Source: Vibrio hibernica (GTDB taxonomy: Bacteria > Pseudomonadota > Gammaproteobacteria > Enterobacterales > Vibrionaceae). Taken from it: a stretch of DNA of 64,000 bases. A program made the translations under genes and the position numbers. Positions 9,417 to 18,008 of the stretch are shown in pieces; position 1 is the stretch's first letter; the number at the start of each line of letters is the position of its first letter. The DNA lies in assembly GCF_015223435.1 (NCBI RefSeq), contig NZ_VHKO01000001.1:186001-250000 (forward strand). The letters run 5' to 3'. Under the pieces are notes generated by a model. That model ran no database searches and had not been told where the DNA came from. It saw only the letters and a list, made by a program, of their open reading frames with translations.

Positions 9417-9450
9417 AAGATAGCTCAGTTTTGCTATCTTCGATCTTTTT
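9417..9450 (+). terminator. Hairpin with T tract ahead of the AraC-like gene
   Basis: aagatagc pairs with gctatctt around an 8-base loop and is followed by cgatcttttt. No plus-strand gene precedes it, so it may end a short leader or small RNA starting after 9266, or act as an attenuator for the gene at 9546. The T run is interrupted. Confidence 0.4.
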
Positions 9451-9545
9451 AGTATAGTTTTTTGATATTTTAACCACAAAAATTGGCATCAGGTTTAAGA
9501 AAACGCTAGTCTTAGCCTCTCTTACTAGAAGCCTGAACTCTGCAC

Positions 9546-10166
9546 ATGAATTATCTCATTTCCCACACTCGTACCCAATATCCATTTCTTGTCAGCACGG
9601 CTAGAAGAAAAACCACCAAACATCGACTCATTTATATTGAACAAGGCCACATCATTGTTCGTTTGGGGAAAGAAGAATATATATTTACAACCGGACAAAC
9701 TCTATGGCTACCAATAGATTGCTTGGTTGCGATAAGCTATTTACCAAATACAAACGTGACTGAAATAGAGATATCTATCCGATCCCAGAGAAACTATCCT
9801 TATCAAGCGGGCTTACTGCGCGGCTCAGAACTTATCACCGCTATCGTAAATAAGCTTTGCCATCTCCAGTTTTCATCAAATGATACTGCGCTAAAGGCTT
9901 TATATTCCGTTTTTATTGACGAAATAACATCTAATGAATATCAAAAAGAAAAAATACCACATCTTAATGATAATCACACAACGGCATTACAAGGCTTTAG
10001 TGATAAAACTGAGCATCACCAAATACAAGTTGCATTAAAAGTTCGAGAAGCCTTTAAAATGCAACAGTCAGGAAAACATCGTTCTGTTATTATTAATACC
10101 CTATTTGCAGGTAATGACACTCAAGCAGATCAGCTTTGTCGCTTAATTGCTAATCAAACTTTATAA
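9546..10166 (+). CDS. AraC-type sensor protein with incomplete DNA-binding domain
   Basis: Residues 1-90 look like the cupin effector domain of AraC-family regulators (RLIYIEQGHIIVRLGKEEY, then TTGQTLWLPIDC). The C-terminal 50 residues resemble only the first helix-turn-helix of an AraC domain (KHRSVIINTLFAGNDTQADQL..LIANQ) and the protein stops there at 206 residues, where full regulators are about 260-300. The second helix-turn-helix and the conserved core after it are missing. The stop lies inside the opposite-strand NadD-like gene (13-base overlap). It may be a degraded regulator or a family that binds DNA differently. The first residues after the ATG lack a clear SD. No specific function can be assigned. 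Confidence 0.6.
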   Translation: MNYLISHTRTQYPFLVSTARRKTTKHRLIYIEQGHIIVRLGKEEYIFTTGQTLWLPIDCLVAISYLPNTNVTEIEISIRSQRNYPYQAGLLRGSELITAIVNKLCHLQFSSNDTALKALYSVFIDEITSNEYQKEKIPHLNDNHTTALQGFSDKTEHHQIQVALKVREAFKMQQSGKHRSVIINTLFAGNDTQADQLCRLIANQTL

Positions 10167-10687
10167 AGCTGATTTTCCTCAATAAATTGCCGAACTGACG
10201 CAGTAGTTAGATGTGAAATGTTTACATTTTGACTACAGTTTCGGCGAATATCACTGCTTCTCACGGCTAATTTTTCAGGACACGCTAACACTGACCAACG
10301 CTGAATAATTTCATCGTTTTTATAAAACTTAGAGAAATTCAAAAAATTATCTGGCCCTACAACAAACGTCAGCTCAGCGTCTGGATACATTTCTTGTAAA
10401 GCACAAAGCACCTCAAACGTCGTTACGGAATAGTTATCACTTTTTTGATGATCTTGATAAAGCTGACTTTCAATACGCGATAATTTAACTTTGGTGAATG
10501 CCATATCAGCAATAAATCTCTCTACCATCTGGCAGCGAACATTAAACTCCAGCATGGACTTTCCCCAAGCATGAGCAATACTGGGCACTAACAATATTTG
10601 GTCAAAATGCATTAATGATGAAATAACCGATTGATGCCCCAAACTCGGTGGATTAAATGCACTGCCAAATACCGCTATGGTAGCCAT
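10154..10687 (-). CDS. Nicotinate/nicotinamide-nucleotide adenylyltransferase family protein, NadD-like
   Basis: This 177-residue nucleotidyltransferase has the GSAFNPPSLGHQSVI motif at residues 8-22 (the GxFxPxHxGH type phosphate-binding site) and VRSSDIRR near residue 140, matching the ISSTxIR motif that closes the site. TFVVGPDNFLNF near 105 is the third family landmark. NadD enzymes join NMN or NaMN to AMP to give NAD or deamido-NAD. E. coli NadD is about 213 residues, so this is a short form, possibly a second paralogue. It is divergent from nadE, the next enzyme of the pathway, across 138 bases. The SD AGGGAAA precedes the ATG. Substrate preference cannot be read from the sequence. Confidence 0.75.
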   Translation of the reverse strand: MATIAVFGSAFNPPSLGHQSVISSLMHFDQILLVPSIAHAWGKSMLEFNVRCQMVERFIADMAFTKVKLSRIESQLYQDHQKSDNYSVTTFEVLCALQEMYPDAELTFVVGPDNFLNFSKFYKNDEIIQRWSVLACPEKLAVRSSDIRRNCSQNVNISHLTTASVRQFIEENQLYKV

Positions 10688-10825
10688 GTTGATTTCCCTA
10701 TAAACAATAATTCAATGTATTAATCTCAAGTTTACCACCGAAAAGCGTTGATTCGAACTGGAAACCCTAACCCTTTTGAGTATATGATTAAAATGACTTA
10801 AATTTGCTGGTAATAAGGAATCATC

Positions 10826-11662
10826 ATGGAGCCACACATTCGCCAAGAAATGCGCGTACAGCCATCTATTGATGCACAATTTGAAATTTCTCGTCGAATT
10901 TCATTTATCAAAAATCGTCTTCAAGCATCCGGTTGTAAAGCATTAATATTAGGGATTAGCGGTGGCGTTGACTCCACCACTTGTGGTCGTTTAGCTCAAT
11001 TAGCGATCAATCAATTGAATCAAGAATTATCAACTAACGATTATCAATTTATTGCAGTTCGTCTCCCTTATGGTGAACAGAAAGATGAAGATGAAGCACA
11101 ATTAGCCCTCTCTTTTATTCAGCCAACACATTCTATCTCGGTTAATATCAAAGCCAGTGTCGATGGAATGAATAATGCTACACACCAAGCACTCAAGCAT
11201 ACTGGACTACTTCCAACCAAAGCTGAAAAATTGGACTTTGTGAAAGGGAATGTAAAAGCACGGGCACGCATGATCGCTCAGTACGAAGTTGCAGGTTATG
11301 TAGGAGGCTTAGTATTAGGGACGGATCACTCAGCCGAAAACATTACTGGTTTTTATACCAAATTTGGTGATGGTGCATGTGATCTTGCTCCTCTATTTGG
11401 CTTAAATAAGCGCCAAATCCGTCAAGTTGCAGCGCAGTTAGGCGCCCCAGAATCATTAGTGAAGAAAATTCCAACCGCTGATCTAGAAGAGCTCGATCCT
11501 CAAAAAGCAGATGAAGCCGCATTAGGCCTAACTTATGACCAAATTGATGACTTTCTAGAAGGTAAATCGGTATCCAAAGAAGCGTCTGATCGCTTAGTGA
11601 ATATTTATAATAAGACACAACATAAGCGTCAACCGATTCCCACTATTTATGATAATGAGTAA
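10826..11662 (+). CDS. nadE: Ammonia-dependent NAD synthetase
   Basis: NadE amidates deamido-NAD to NAD using ATP and ammonia. The 278-residue length matches the single-domain, ammonia-dependent form. The P-loop of the N-type ATP pyrophosphatase fold is [11 protein letters not shown] near residue 45, [19 protein letters not shown] near 165 carries conserved substrate-binding residues, and [15 protein letters not shown] near 220 is the next conserved block. The start ATG has AAGGA ten bases upstream. It is divergent from the NadD-like gene. Confidence 0.95.
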   Translation: MEPHIRQEMRVQPSIDAQFEISRRISFIKNRLQASGCKALILGISGGVDSTTCGRLAQLAINQLNQELSTNDYQFIAVRLPYGEQKDEDEAQLALSFIQPTHSISVNIKASVDGMNNATHQALKHTGLLPTKAEKLDFVKGNVKARARMIAQYEVAGYVGGLVLGTDHSAENITGFYTKFGDGACDLAPLFGLNKRQIRQVAAQLGAPESLVKKIPTADLEELDPQKADEAALGLTYDQIDDFLEGKSVSKEASDRLVNIYNKTQHKRQPIPTIYDNE

Positions 11663-11674
11663 TTAGGAATAAAG

Positions 11675-11706
11675 TAGGCTCCCAAATTCACATAAGGGAG
11701 CCTTTA
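11675..11706. terminator. Hairpin terminator between nadE and yceI
   Basis: aggctccc (11676-11683) pairs with gggagcct (11696-11703) around a 12-base loop, with a short T run after it. It sits between convergent genes and can serve both. Confidence 0.65.
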
Positions 11707-11751
11707 AGTCAGCGGTAAAATTCAATTACTGCTTAGTTACTTAGTTACCAA

Positions 11752-12336
11752 CTATTGCTTGATGCCTTCAACATAAAGATCTAAATCAACATAGCTAGCA
11801 CCCGCCATGATTTTAATACCAAAATCTTTTAATTCCAGACGAGTCGTGCCTTTAAACCCAGCTCTCTCTTTACCCCATGGGTCATTACCACCACCAATAA
11901 ACTCTGCATCAATCGTTATTGGCATTTTCTTCCCATGCAGATCCAAAGTTCCATCCACGGCTAATTTCCCATCACCTTTATCGGTAACTTTCGTACTGGT
12001 AAATGTGACTTTCGGGAATTTGTTAGCATCTAAAAAGTCATCGCTACGAATATGCTTATCACGATCAGCTTGGTTGGAATCTACGCTGCTCGTATCAACG
12101 ATAACATTTACTTTTGACGCTGAAATATTGCTCGGATCGTAAGAAAAAGTGCCATCAAATGTATTAAAACGACCTTGAGTAAAACTATAACCCAGATGGC
12201 TAACTCGGAAGTTAACCGAAGCATGCGCCCCTTTTGTGTCAATAGCGTAATCTGCCGCAATCGCACTCATAGGAACAACCATGGCGGCACATAAACCTAC
12301 GGTCGTTAGATATTTTTTAATTCCTGTTTTTATCAT
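11752..12336 (-). CDS. yceI: Periplasmic YceI family protein
   Basis: YceI proteins are periplasmic lipocalin-like beta-barrels that bind isoprenoid lipids; their exact role is unsettled. This one is 194 residues with an obvious signal peptide (hydrophobic TVGLCAAMVVPMSAIAA, cleavage near residue 27). The mature part has the family pattern: YAIDTKGAHASVNFRVSHLG, then a DKHIRSDDFLDANKFPKVTF block near residue 95. Its ATG overlaps the last four bases of the upstream cytochrome b561 gene, so the two form an operon, the same pairing as yceJ-yceI in E. coli. SD AGGAG lies seven bases upstream of the start. Confidence 0.92.
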   Translation of the reverse strand: MIKTGIKKYLTTVGLCAAMVVPMSAIAADYAIDTKGAHASVNFRVSHLGYSFTQGRFNTFDGTFSYDPSNISASKVNVIVDTSSVDSNQADRDKHIRSDDFLDANKFPKVTFTSTKVTDKGDGKLAVDGTLDLHGKKMPITIDAEFIGGGNDPWGKERAGFKGTTRLELKDFGIKIMAGASYVDLDLYVEGIKQ

Positions 12337-12872
12337 TTTATAACTCCTGTCATTTTTCGTAGAGTATCGTCTTTATTAATAAAGTGATGTTTTAGTGAAG
12401 CCGAGGCATGTATCACAGCTAAAGCAATGAGCACGCAAGCAAAATAATAATGAAGCAAACCCGAAATATCCGATTGGTCTTCAAACAACGCACCAAGAGA
12501 TGGCACAGTAAACCAATCAAAAATATCGATTCCTCTTCCATCAGAAGTTGAAATCAAATAGCCCGAAATAAAGATACTAAACATCAGTAAGTACATCAAA
12601 GCATGAGCAACTTTAGCAGCACCCTTTTCAAACTGCGTCCCATCAATAATGGGTGAGGCCGTTAACAACATCCATATAACTCTAAACATCGTTAAACCAG
12701 AGAGTAATAAGCCAACCGATTTATGCCAATGAGGCGCATCTTGATACCAAGCGCTATAATAATCTAAGTCCACCATCCATAAGCCGGAAGCAAACAAACC
12801 AATAATCACCAAAGCTGCAACCCAATGGTTTACTTTTGCAATTCGATTGTACTTTTTTACATGACTTTTCAT
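12333..12872 (-). CDS. Cytochrome b561 family membrane protein, YceJ-like
   Basis: A 179-residue integral membrane cytochrome with four predicted helices. Histidines at KVNHWVAALVI near residue 17, HWHKSVGLLL near 49 and LLHYYFACVLIALAVIHA near 150 are in position to bind two b-type hemes, as in the E. coli b561 family. It could move electrons across or within the inner membrane to a periplasmic partner. The YceI product is the natural candidate because the genes overlap by four bases. SD AGAAGG is nine bases from the ATG. Confidence 0.88.
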   Translation of the reverse strand: MKSHVKKYNRIAKVNHWVAALVIIGLFASGLWMVDLDYYSAWYQDAPHWHKSVGLLLSGLTMFRVIWMLLTASPIIDGTQFEKGAAKVAHALMYLLMFSIFISGYLISTSDGRGIDIFDWFTVPSLGALFEDQSDISGLLHYYFACVLIALAVIHASASLKHHFINKDDTLRKMTGVIK

Positions 12873-13070
12873 CTATTGAAACCTTCTCATCATAGCGCTG
12901 GAACATCAAAAGCACTTATTAATAAATGTAACATTTGTATTCAAATGTTAATAATAAAAATTAATCAGCAACCAATTGAAATAAAATCTTAAATTGACTG
13001 GTCTTAATTATTACTTGATTCGTATTGATCAAACAATGTAATTAAAACGTTATGAAAAAAGGAACTTGTT

Positions 13071-14090
13071 ATGTTAATAAAAAACGTTCTTTCGTGGCAA
13101 CTCAAAGAAAGCCAATCAACACCAGAAACGATCTATAAACAACGACGAGACATTGTAAAGAAACTTGGCATTGCGGCTGCCATAACACCGTTTGCATCTA
13201 ATGCACAAGCTGGACTGTTTGATGTTTTTTCACAGAAGAAGGATTCCGCTCCTGAGGTTGATCCTCGCCAAGCTCTTAAAGGCATTGCATCTCCTTTATC
13301 GAGTCAAGGTTTGGAATTAACGCCTGAATCAAAAGTGTTAACCTACAATAATTTTTATGAGTTTGGTGCAAGTAAAGGTCAGCCATCTGAACTCTCAAAA
13401 GGATTTAAAACCCGTCCTTGGACAATAGAAATCACTGGAGAAGTCACGAAGCCAGTCACGCTTGATATTGACGATATTATGAAAAATATGTCCATTGAAG
13501 AGCGGATCTATCGTCATCGATGCGTTGAAGCCTGGTCAATGAATGTGCCGTGGCTTGGATTTACTTTAGCCAGCTTACTTAAATTCGTCCAACCCACGAG
13601 CAAAGCTAAATATGTCGCATTTGAAACGCTTTACGATCCAGAACGCATGCCAGGACAAAAGTCATATTCTGTTGGTGGTGGTATTGATTACCCTTACGTA
13701 GAAGGCCTCACCATAGAAGAAGCAATGAACCCTTTAACTTTAATGACAGTTGGCTTATATGGAAAAACTTTAGCGCCACAAAATGGAGCCCCACTACGCT
13801 TAATTGTTCCATGGAAATATGGTTTTAAAGGTATTAAATCAATTGTTAAAATACATCTACTAGAGCAAAGACCACCTACGACATGGAATTTATTGGCTTC
13901 GAATGAATATGGTTTTTATGCCAATGTTAACCCAAATGTTGATCATCCAAGATGGAGCCAAGCAAGTGAACGCTTTATCGGTGAGGGAAGTTTATTTAGC
14001 TCGCGTAGACAAGATACTTTGATGTTTAACGGTTACGGTGAACAAGTAGCATCACTTTATAAAAACCTAGATCTAAAGAAAAACTATTAA
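13071..14090 (+). CDS. msrP: Protein-methionine-sulfoxide reductase catalytic subunit MsrP
   Basis: MsrP (YedY) is a periplasmic molybdopterin enzyme that repairs oxidised methionines in envelope proteins. It is 339 residues. A twin-arginine signal is visible at residues 20-50 ([24 protein letters not shown]). The molybdenum-ligand cysteine is in [15 protein letters not shown] near residue 150, and [18 protein letters not shown] near 240 is a conserved cofactor-domain stretch. AAGGAA precedes the ATG. msrQ follows 13 bases after the stop, the standard operon order. The enzyme needs molybdopterin; moeA lies further right in the window. Confidence 0.95.
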   Translation: MLIKNVLSWQLKESQSTPETIYKQRRDIVKKLGIAAAITPFASNAQAGLFDVFSQKKDSAPEVDPRQALKGIASPLSSQGLELTPESKVLTYNNFYEFGASKGQPSELSKGFKTRPWTIEITGEVTKPVTLDIDDIMKNMSIEERIYRHRCVEAWSMNVPWLGFTLASLLKFVQPTSKAKYVAFETLYDPERMPGQKSYSVGGGIDYPYVEGLTIEEAMNPLTLMTVGLYGKTLAPQNGAPLRLIVPWKYGFKGIKSIVKIHLLEQRPPTTWNLLASNEYGFYANVNPNVDHPRWSQASERFIGEGSLFSSRRQDTLMFNGYGEQVASLYKNLDLKKNY

Positions 14091-14103
14091 ACGGAAGGTA
14101 TGT

Positions 14104-14715
14104 ATGAGATTAACGCCCAAGCATACAATATGGATCAAAGTTGTCATACATACTGGGCATATCTTTGCATTTGTATGGCTATTTTTTGCTGTCAGTAATG
14201 GATATTTAGGCGCAGACCCAGTCGAGCCAATCATCCACTTTACAGGTAAAGCGGCAATTAATAGCTTACTTATTACCCTGCTTATCACGCCATTGGTACA
14301 ACAATTCAAACTAGGTGCGTTAATAAGAGTCCGTCGTTTGCTTGGCGTTTATACTTTTGTATGGGCGCTTCTACATTTAAGCAGCTTCGCATGGTTAGAT
14401 TTGGCGCTAGAGTGGCAGTTATTAGGCAGCGAAATAATCAAACGTCCCTATCTTGTTATCGGCGCGATTGTATGGATAATTTTATTTTTGCTCACGTTGA
14501 CGTCAACACAATCAATGCAGAGAAAGCTGGGGAAGAAATGGCAACAGTTACATAACTGGGTTTATATCGCCGCAATCCTTGCTCCAATTCATTACTATTG
14601 GTCCGTGAAATCTGGCATCGTTGAGCCTATTATTTATTTAATGATTAGCTTTATTTTGCTGTACCTACGCCGACAAAAAATCAAACGTTGGTTAAATATA
14701 AAAACGGCCAAGTAG
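14104..14715 (+). CDS. msrQ: MsrPQ heme-binding membrane subunit MsrQ
   Basis: MsrQ (YedZ) is the inner-membrane heme protein that passes quinone-derived electrons to MsrP. The 203-residue protein has about six membrane helices and histidines at VIHTGHIFAF, LLHLSSFAWLDL and QLHNWVYIAAILAPIHYYW that fit the heme-ligand pattern of the family. The SD GGAAGG lies five bases before the ATG. The gene ends nine bases from the convergent ppiC. Confidence 0.94.
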   Translation: MRLTPKHTIWIKVVIHTGHIFAFVWLFFAVSNGYLGADPVEPIIHFTGKAAINSLLITLLITPLVQQFKLGALIRVRRLLGVYTFVWALLHLSSFAWLDLALEWQLLGSEIIKRPYLVIGAIVWIILFLLTLTSTQSMQRKLGKKWQQLHNWVYIAAILAPIHYYWSVKSGIVEPIIYLMISFILLYLRRQKIKRWLNIKTAK

Positions 14716-14723
14716 TATCAAGA

Positions 14724-15002
14724 CTATGTACGATACAGAACCTTAACTACATGCCATCCAAACTTTGTTTTTACTAATTGCGGCGTTAGGATCTCTCCAG
14801 AAAAACAGGCTTTATCGAAAGCAGGTACCATAGCACCCTTTTGGAACTCACCAAGATCGCCGCCTTTCTTTCCTGATGGGCATGTTGAATATTTTTTTGC
14901 CAAAACTTGAAACTTAGCGCCTTTTTTAAGTTGAGCTAAAATATCTTGAGCTTGAGATTCATGCTTAACCAGAATGTGTAGTGCAGCAGCCGTTCTTGCC
15001 AT
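14724..15002 (-). CDS. ppiC: Peptidyl-prolyl cis-trans isomerase C (parvulin)
   Basis: This 92-residue protein is a single parvulin domain without signal peptide, hence cytoplasmic. Diagnostic stretches are [17 protein letters not shown] at the N-terminus, [18 protein letters not shown] in the middle and [13 protein letters not shown] at the end. It catalyses proline isomerisation during protein folding. GAGG precedes the ATG. Confidence 0.94.
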   Translation of the reverse strand: MARTAAALHILVKHESQAQDILAQLKKGAKFQVLAKKYSTCPSGKKGGDLGEFQKGAMVPAFDKACFSGEILTPQLVKTKFGWHVVKVLYRT

Positions 15003-15029
15003 TGGTAACCTCGTATTTATTGGTTAGGA

Positions 15030-15063
15030 TAAAAATAAAAAAGCGCTGAGATTAATCAGCGCT
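15030..15063 (-). terminator. Terminator of the MaoC-like gene
   Basis: On the minus strand agcgctga pairs with tcagcgct (8 bp, 6-base loop), followed by a nearly pure T run (complement of aaaaataaaaaa). It lies 24 bases beyond the stop of the gene at 15087. Confidence 0.85.
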
Positions 15064-15086
15064 ATTAAGAAATATGTTATTGCCGT

Positions 15087-15770
15087 TTAAAAATACAGGC
15101 GGACAACCGAAACGACGACGCAACCTGGGCGACGAATACCATCAATCTCGACCTTAACTTCACGTTCAATCTCTAAACCGCGTTTAATCGGTGTCACTTT
15201 TAAAAGCTTGCTGCGAGCACGAACTTGATTTCCTGCCTTTACTGGATATGGAAAACGAACTTCATTTAACCCTACATTTACGGTCATTTTTGCAGTAGGA
15301 AATGGTGGGTTTTTCTCATCGACACTATCAGTCAAGCGAGATAATAACGATAACGTTAAAAAGCCGTGTGCAATGGTGGTTTTAAAAGGCGACTCTTCTG
15401 ATGCACGATCTGCGTCAGTATGAATCCATTGCATATCTTCCGTTACTTGGCCAAATGCGTTAATACGATCTTGATCAACCGACAACCAATCGCCAACATG
15501 AAGCTCTTGACCAACTTTTGCACTTAACTCGATATAAAGCGCTTCAGCGTCTTCAGAAAGTTCAATTTCAGGTACGGCAACAGGAGCGACTTCTTCATTA
15601 ATTGCGGGCTTTTGATGCTCTTTAAGCCAAGGGAAAATTTGTTGAGAATTCGCTCTATTAATAAAATCAGTCCAGTAAGCTCTTAACACTGGTGACATCA
15701 GTTCTTTTAAATCAAACTGATGCTTCGCTAGCGAATCTGTTTTGTGTTTTATAATATCAACGACTTTCAT
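15087..15770 (-). CDS. MaoC family (R)-specific enoyl-CoA hydratase-like protein
   Basis: The C-terminal 140 residues form a MaoC/hot-dog hydratase domain with the catalytic pattern FGQVTEDMQWIHTDADRA near residue 115 and FKTTIAHGFLTLSLLS near 140 (Asp and His of the active site). The first 75 residues are a helical, charged extension not part of the domain. Members hydrate trans-2-enoyl-CoA in fatty acid or polyhydroxyalkanoate metabolism. No phaC or beta-oxidation gene is nearby, so the pathway is open. A perfect FNR-type box lies about 190 bases upstream, and a TATAAT hexamer on the minus strand at 15899-15904 would put that box near -75. Confidence 0.82.
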   Translation of the reverse strand: MKVVDIIKHKTDSLAKHQFDLKELMSPVLRAYWTDFINRANSQQIFPWLKEHQKPAINEEVAPVAVPEIELSEDAEALYIELSAKVGQELHVGDWLSVDQDRINAFGQVTEDMQWIHTDADRASEESPFKTTIAHGFLTLSLLSRLTDSVDEKNPPFPTAKMTVNVGLNEVRFPYPVKAGNQVRARSKLLKVTPIKRGLEIEREVKVEIDGIRRPGCVVVSVVRLYF

Positions 15771-16130
15771 AATGAGTCTTTGCCCTTTTTATCTATCACA
15801 ACTCTTACCAGTTGCTAAATTATCTATAATTTTGAATCACTTCACAAAACTGTGCAAATACTTTCGAGCGTACAAGTGTATTCGCAACGTATAAATTCAT
15901 TATAAAACAATAGATTAAATATTTTATTAATTTAACGCTTTGACACACTAGTGACATAAATTGATGTTAATCAAACAAAGTATTGATTTTATTATAGTGT
16001 AGATATGCCATTTTCCAGTATGAACTATGCAATATCGAACAAATAACATAAGAAAATAAATCATATACGTTCAAGACTTAGTTAGAGGTTAGAAAAACTG
16101 AAGTCATAAAGGTGAGAATTTTGGGGCAAT
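15771..16130. other. Gene-free stretch with FNR-type box
   Basis: No protein of note is encoded here. It is strongly AT-rich. It holds a minus-strand TATAAT at 15899-15904 that may serve the MaoC-like gene, and the FNR-type palindrome at 15961-15974. A plus-strand small RNA from about 16010 ending at the hairpin at 16131-16160 is possible but unproven. Confidence 0.4.
15961..15974. promoter_or_regulatory. FNR-type box
   Basis: ttgatgttaatcaa is an exact match to the FNR consensus TTGAT-N4-ATCAA. It would be near -75 of a minus-strand promoter for the MaoC-like gene, or about -44 of a plus-strand start near 16011 whose -10 could be tagata at 16000-16005. The target cannot be decided by eye. 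Confidence 0.6.
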
Positions 16131-16160
16131 AAAAAAGGCTCACCATAAATGGTAAGCCTT
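16131..16160 (-). terminator. Terminator of tRNA-Leu
   Basis: On the minus strand aaggcttacca pairs with tggtgagcctt around a 4-base loop, and six T follow. It lies 10 bases beyond the CCA end of the tRNA. Confidence 0.85.
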
Positions 16161-16169
16161 CGTTATAGA

Positions 16170-16256
16170 TGGTGCCCCGGGCCGGACTTGAACCGGCACA
16201 GCGCGAACGCCGAGGGATTTTAAATCCCTTGTGTCTACCAATTCCACCACCAGGGC
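16170..16256 (-). tRNA. tRNA-Leu (anticodon UAA)
   Basis: The 87-base gene folds into a class II tRNA with long variable arm. The anticodon stem agggA/Tccct encloses the loop TTTAAAA, anticodon TAA, reading UUA. The D-arm segment tggtagaca and T-arm ggttcaagtcc are canonical, and CCA is encoded. One G-U pair occurs at acceptor position 5-68. No integrase or attachment duplication is next to it. Confidence 0.97.
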
Positions 16257-16384
16257 ACGCAATTCTTATTGCGATGCGCCTAACTGTAAAGTTAAGACAC
16301 CATCTGGATATCGCTATTGCAATACCACTTCAATTTTTATCTCACAGTAGGTGTTTAGTAACATCTTCCGTGGGAACGAGGTGT

Positions 16385-16412
16385 ACTTTACTCGACTGAC
16401 AAAATGAGTCAA
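16385..16412 (-). promoter_or_regulatory. Candidate promoter for tRNA-Leu
   Basis: Minus strand TTGACT and TAAAGT are 16 bases apart, about 130 bases ahead of the tRNA 5' end. Both hexamers are near consensus. Called by eye. Confidence 0.4.
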
Positions 16413-16516
16413 CAATAAATTTTGTTTTTTTGATTCAACCGATCAAAAAGCATACTCAAGCGGTGATATTACAAACAAGGCGACGGTAAAAGCAGCAAAT
16501 AATACGAAGTTAATAT

Positions 16517-17968
16517 CTACTTTTGTTTCACAAAGCGCTGCCCTACCGTTGGAACATAAGCCCAATGATGATCAAAAATATTCATTAACTCTGGATTTGC
16601 GTATTTAGACAAGCTAATAGCATGAAAGCGATTTTTATTTAATTTAAGTTTATCTACATGAGCAATCATATCTTTCGACTGTTTTGGGGCAATAAAATCG
16701 GACAAAATCACCAAGTCAGCATTGGTATATTTATCGCTCTCCATTTGAGTTAAAGCCGCAGTAATCGCGGGTGATAAATCCGTTCCACCATGAAAGGTAT
16801 AAGATAAAAAGTCACTCGCTTCTCTTAATCCATCCGGCCTGGTCAATTCATAGGTAACGTAATCGGTTGAAAATAAAACGACAAAGCAATCCCGATCTTC
16901 AGCTAAGGCAATTTGCATTAATGCGAACGCAATCGCTTTAACACATTGCTCAGGAAAGCCTCTCATCGAGCCGGACGCATCCACACAAATAATAAATGGC
17001 CCTGTATCATCTTCAGCTTTACTTGGTATAGGTTCTTGAGCCTGCACTTTTCTCACCTTGCGCGCTTTACCTTGCATTTTATAATTCATTAATCGTTTAT
17101 CAATAAGATGTTTATAGAAGACAACTTCAAGCTCGGGATAAGCTAAAAATAGCGTTTCATTGGGTAGGAGTTTGTTGAGATCATCACTTTCATGAATACC
17201 GACAATATCATCGGTAGCTTGTTCTGAAACTTCATCTTGATATTGGATCCCTTGCGCATAAAGTTTTGGCTGTTCAGGATCGATGTCATCCTTCGCCATT
17301 CGGCCTAAACTCTCCGCAATATCTTGCAGTTTAGGGTGCTTCCTCAAAAAATCAGCTTGTTCTTTCATTACCGACCAATCCGATTTAGAAAGGGTGGCTG
17401 AAGACATATCCCATAAGCGCCCAGCAATAGAACCATTATTTGTATCAGGATCAACTTTATCCATATTTTTTAAGGTATCTATACGCTGATACAAATCTTC
17501 TAGCTGATCCGCTTTTTCCTCTTCTAAAGCATCTTGTTGCACCTTTTTTACCGCTTCGAGAATATGTTGATACCATTGATGGCAGAAATAATGCGGCAGC
17601 ATAGGATTTAATTTAGCGCCTGATTCAGACACCAAACGATGCGCTTTAGGATAAAATGATGAGATTGATTTCAATTGGCTCAATAAGTCATCAGAACGAT
17701 TCAAAAACTCATTTTCCTGCCAATGAATAACTTGTTGATATAGTGCTAATTCTGTTTGTAAATCGGGCGAGGGCGTAACATTAACCACCGTTTTAGTTGC
17801 TTTCCTTTTCCACTTCTCGAGTTGATTCCTGACCAACGACGCAACATTTTTATTCTCTTCCATAAGAGGCATTAATTGTGAGCGCGCCATTAAATCATGA
17901 AAAGCGGCCTCAATGACCTCCGCATCCGCTAGAATAACGGCAATATCAAGCGCATCAATTCCTAGCAT
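16517..17968 (-). CDS. viaA: VWA-domain protein ViaA
   Basis: ViaA partners the RavA ATPase; in E. coli the pair associates with respiratory complexes, lysine decarboxylase and iron-sulfur biogenesis and affects aminoglycoside sensitivity. The 483-residue length equals E. coli ViaA. The N-terminal 300 residues are helical. The von Willebrand A domain begins near residue 320 with FIICVDASGSMRG, a MIDAS DxSxS motif, followed by FHGGTDLSPAI (conserved Thr-Asp) and LVILSDF. It is downstream of ravA with a 40-base gap, and AGGT lies eight bases before the ATG. Confidence 0.92.
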   Translation of the reverse strand: MLGIDALDIAVILADAEVIEAAFHDLMARSQLMPLMEENKNVASLVRNQLEKWKRKATKTVVNVTPSPDLQTELALYQQVIHWQENEFLNRSDDLLSQLKSISSFYPKAHRLVSESGAKLNPMLPHYFCHQWYQHILEAVKKVQQDALEEEKADQLEDLYQRIDTLKNMDKVDPDTNNGSIAGRLWDMSSATLSKSDWSVMKEQADFLRKHPKLQDIAESLGRMAKDDIDPEQPKLYAQGIQYQDEVSEQATDDIVGIHESDDLNKLLPNETLFLAYPELEVVFYKHLIDKRLMNYKMQGKARKVRKVQAQEPIPSKAEDDTGPFIICVDASGSMRGFPEQCVKAIAFALMQIALAEDRDCFVVLFSTDYVTYELTRPDGLREASDFLSYTFHGGTDLSPAITAALTQMESDKYTNADLVILSDFIAPKQSKDMIAHVDKLKLNKNRFHAISLSKYANPELMNIFDHHWAYVPTVGQRFVKQK

Positions 17969-18008
17969 CGTTTATACCTGCTCACCTTTAATTTTCGCTT
18001 AAATACAC

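Noticed and set aside
16010..16130. FnrS homologue
   Set aside because: The sequence downstream of the FNR box shows no resemblance I can see to E. coli FnrS, so only an unspecified candidate RNA is reported.
16170..16256. tRNA-Leu as an integration site for an island
   Set aside because: No integrase, mobility gene or repeat of the tRNA 3' end is near; neighbouring genes look like core chromosome.
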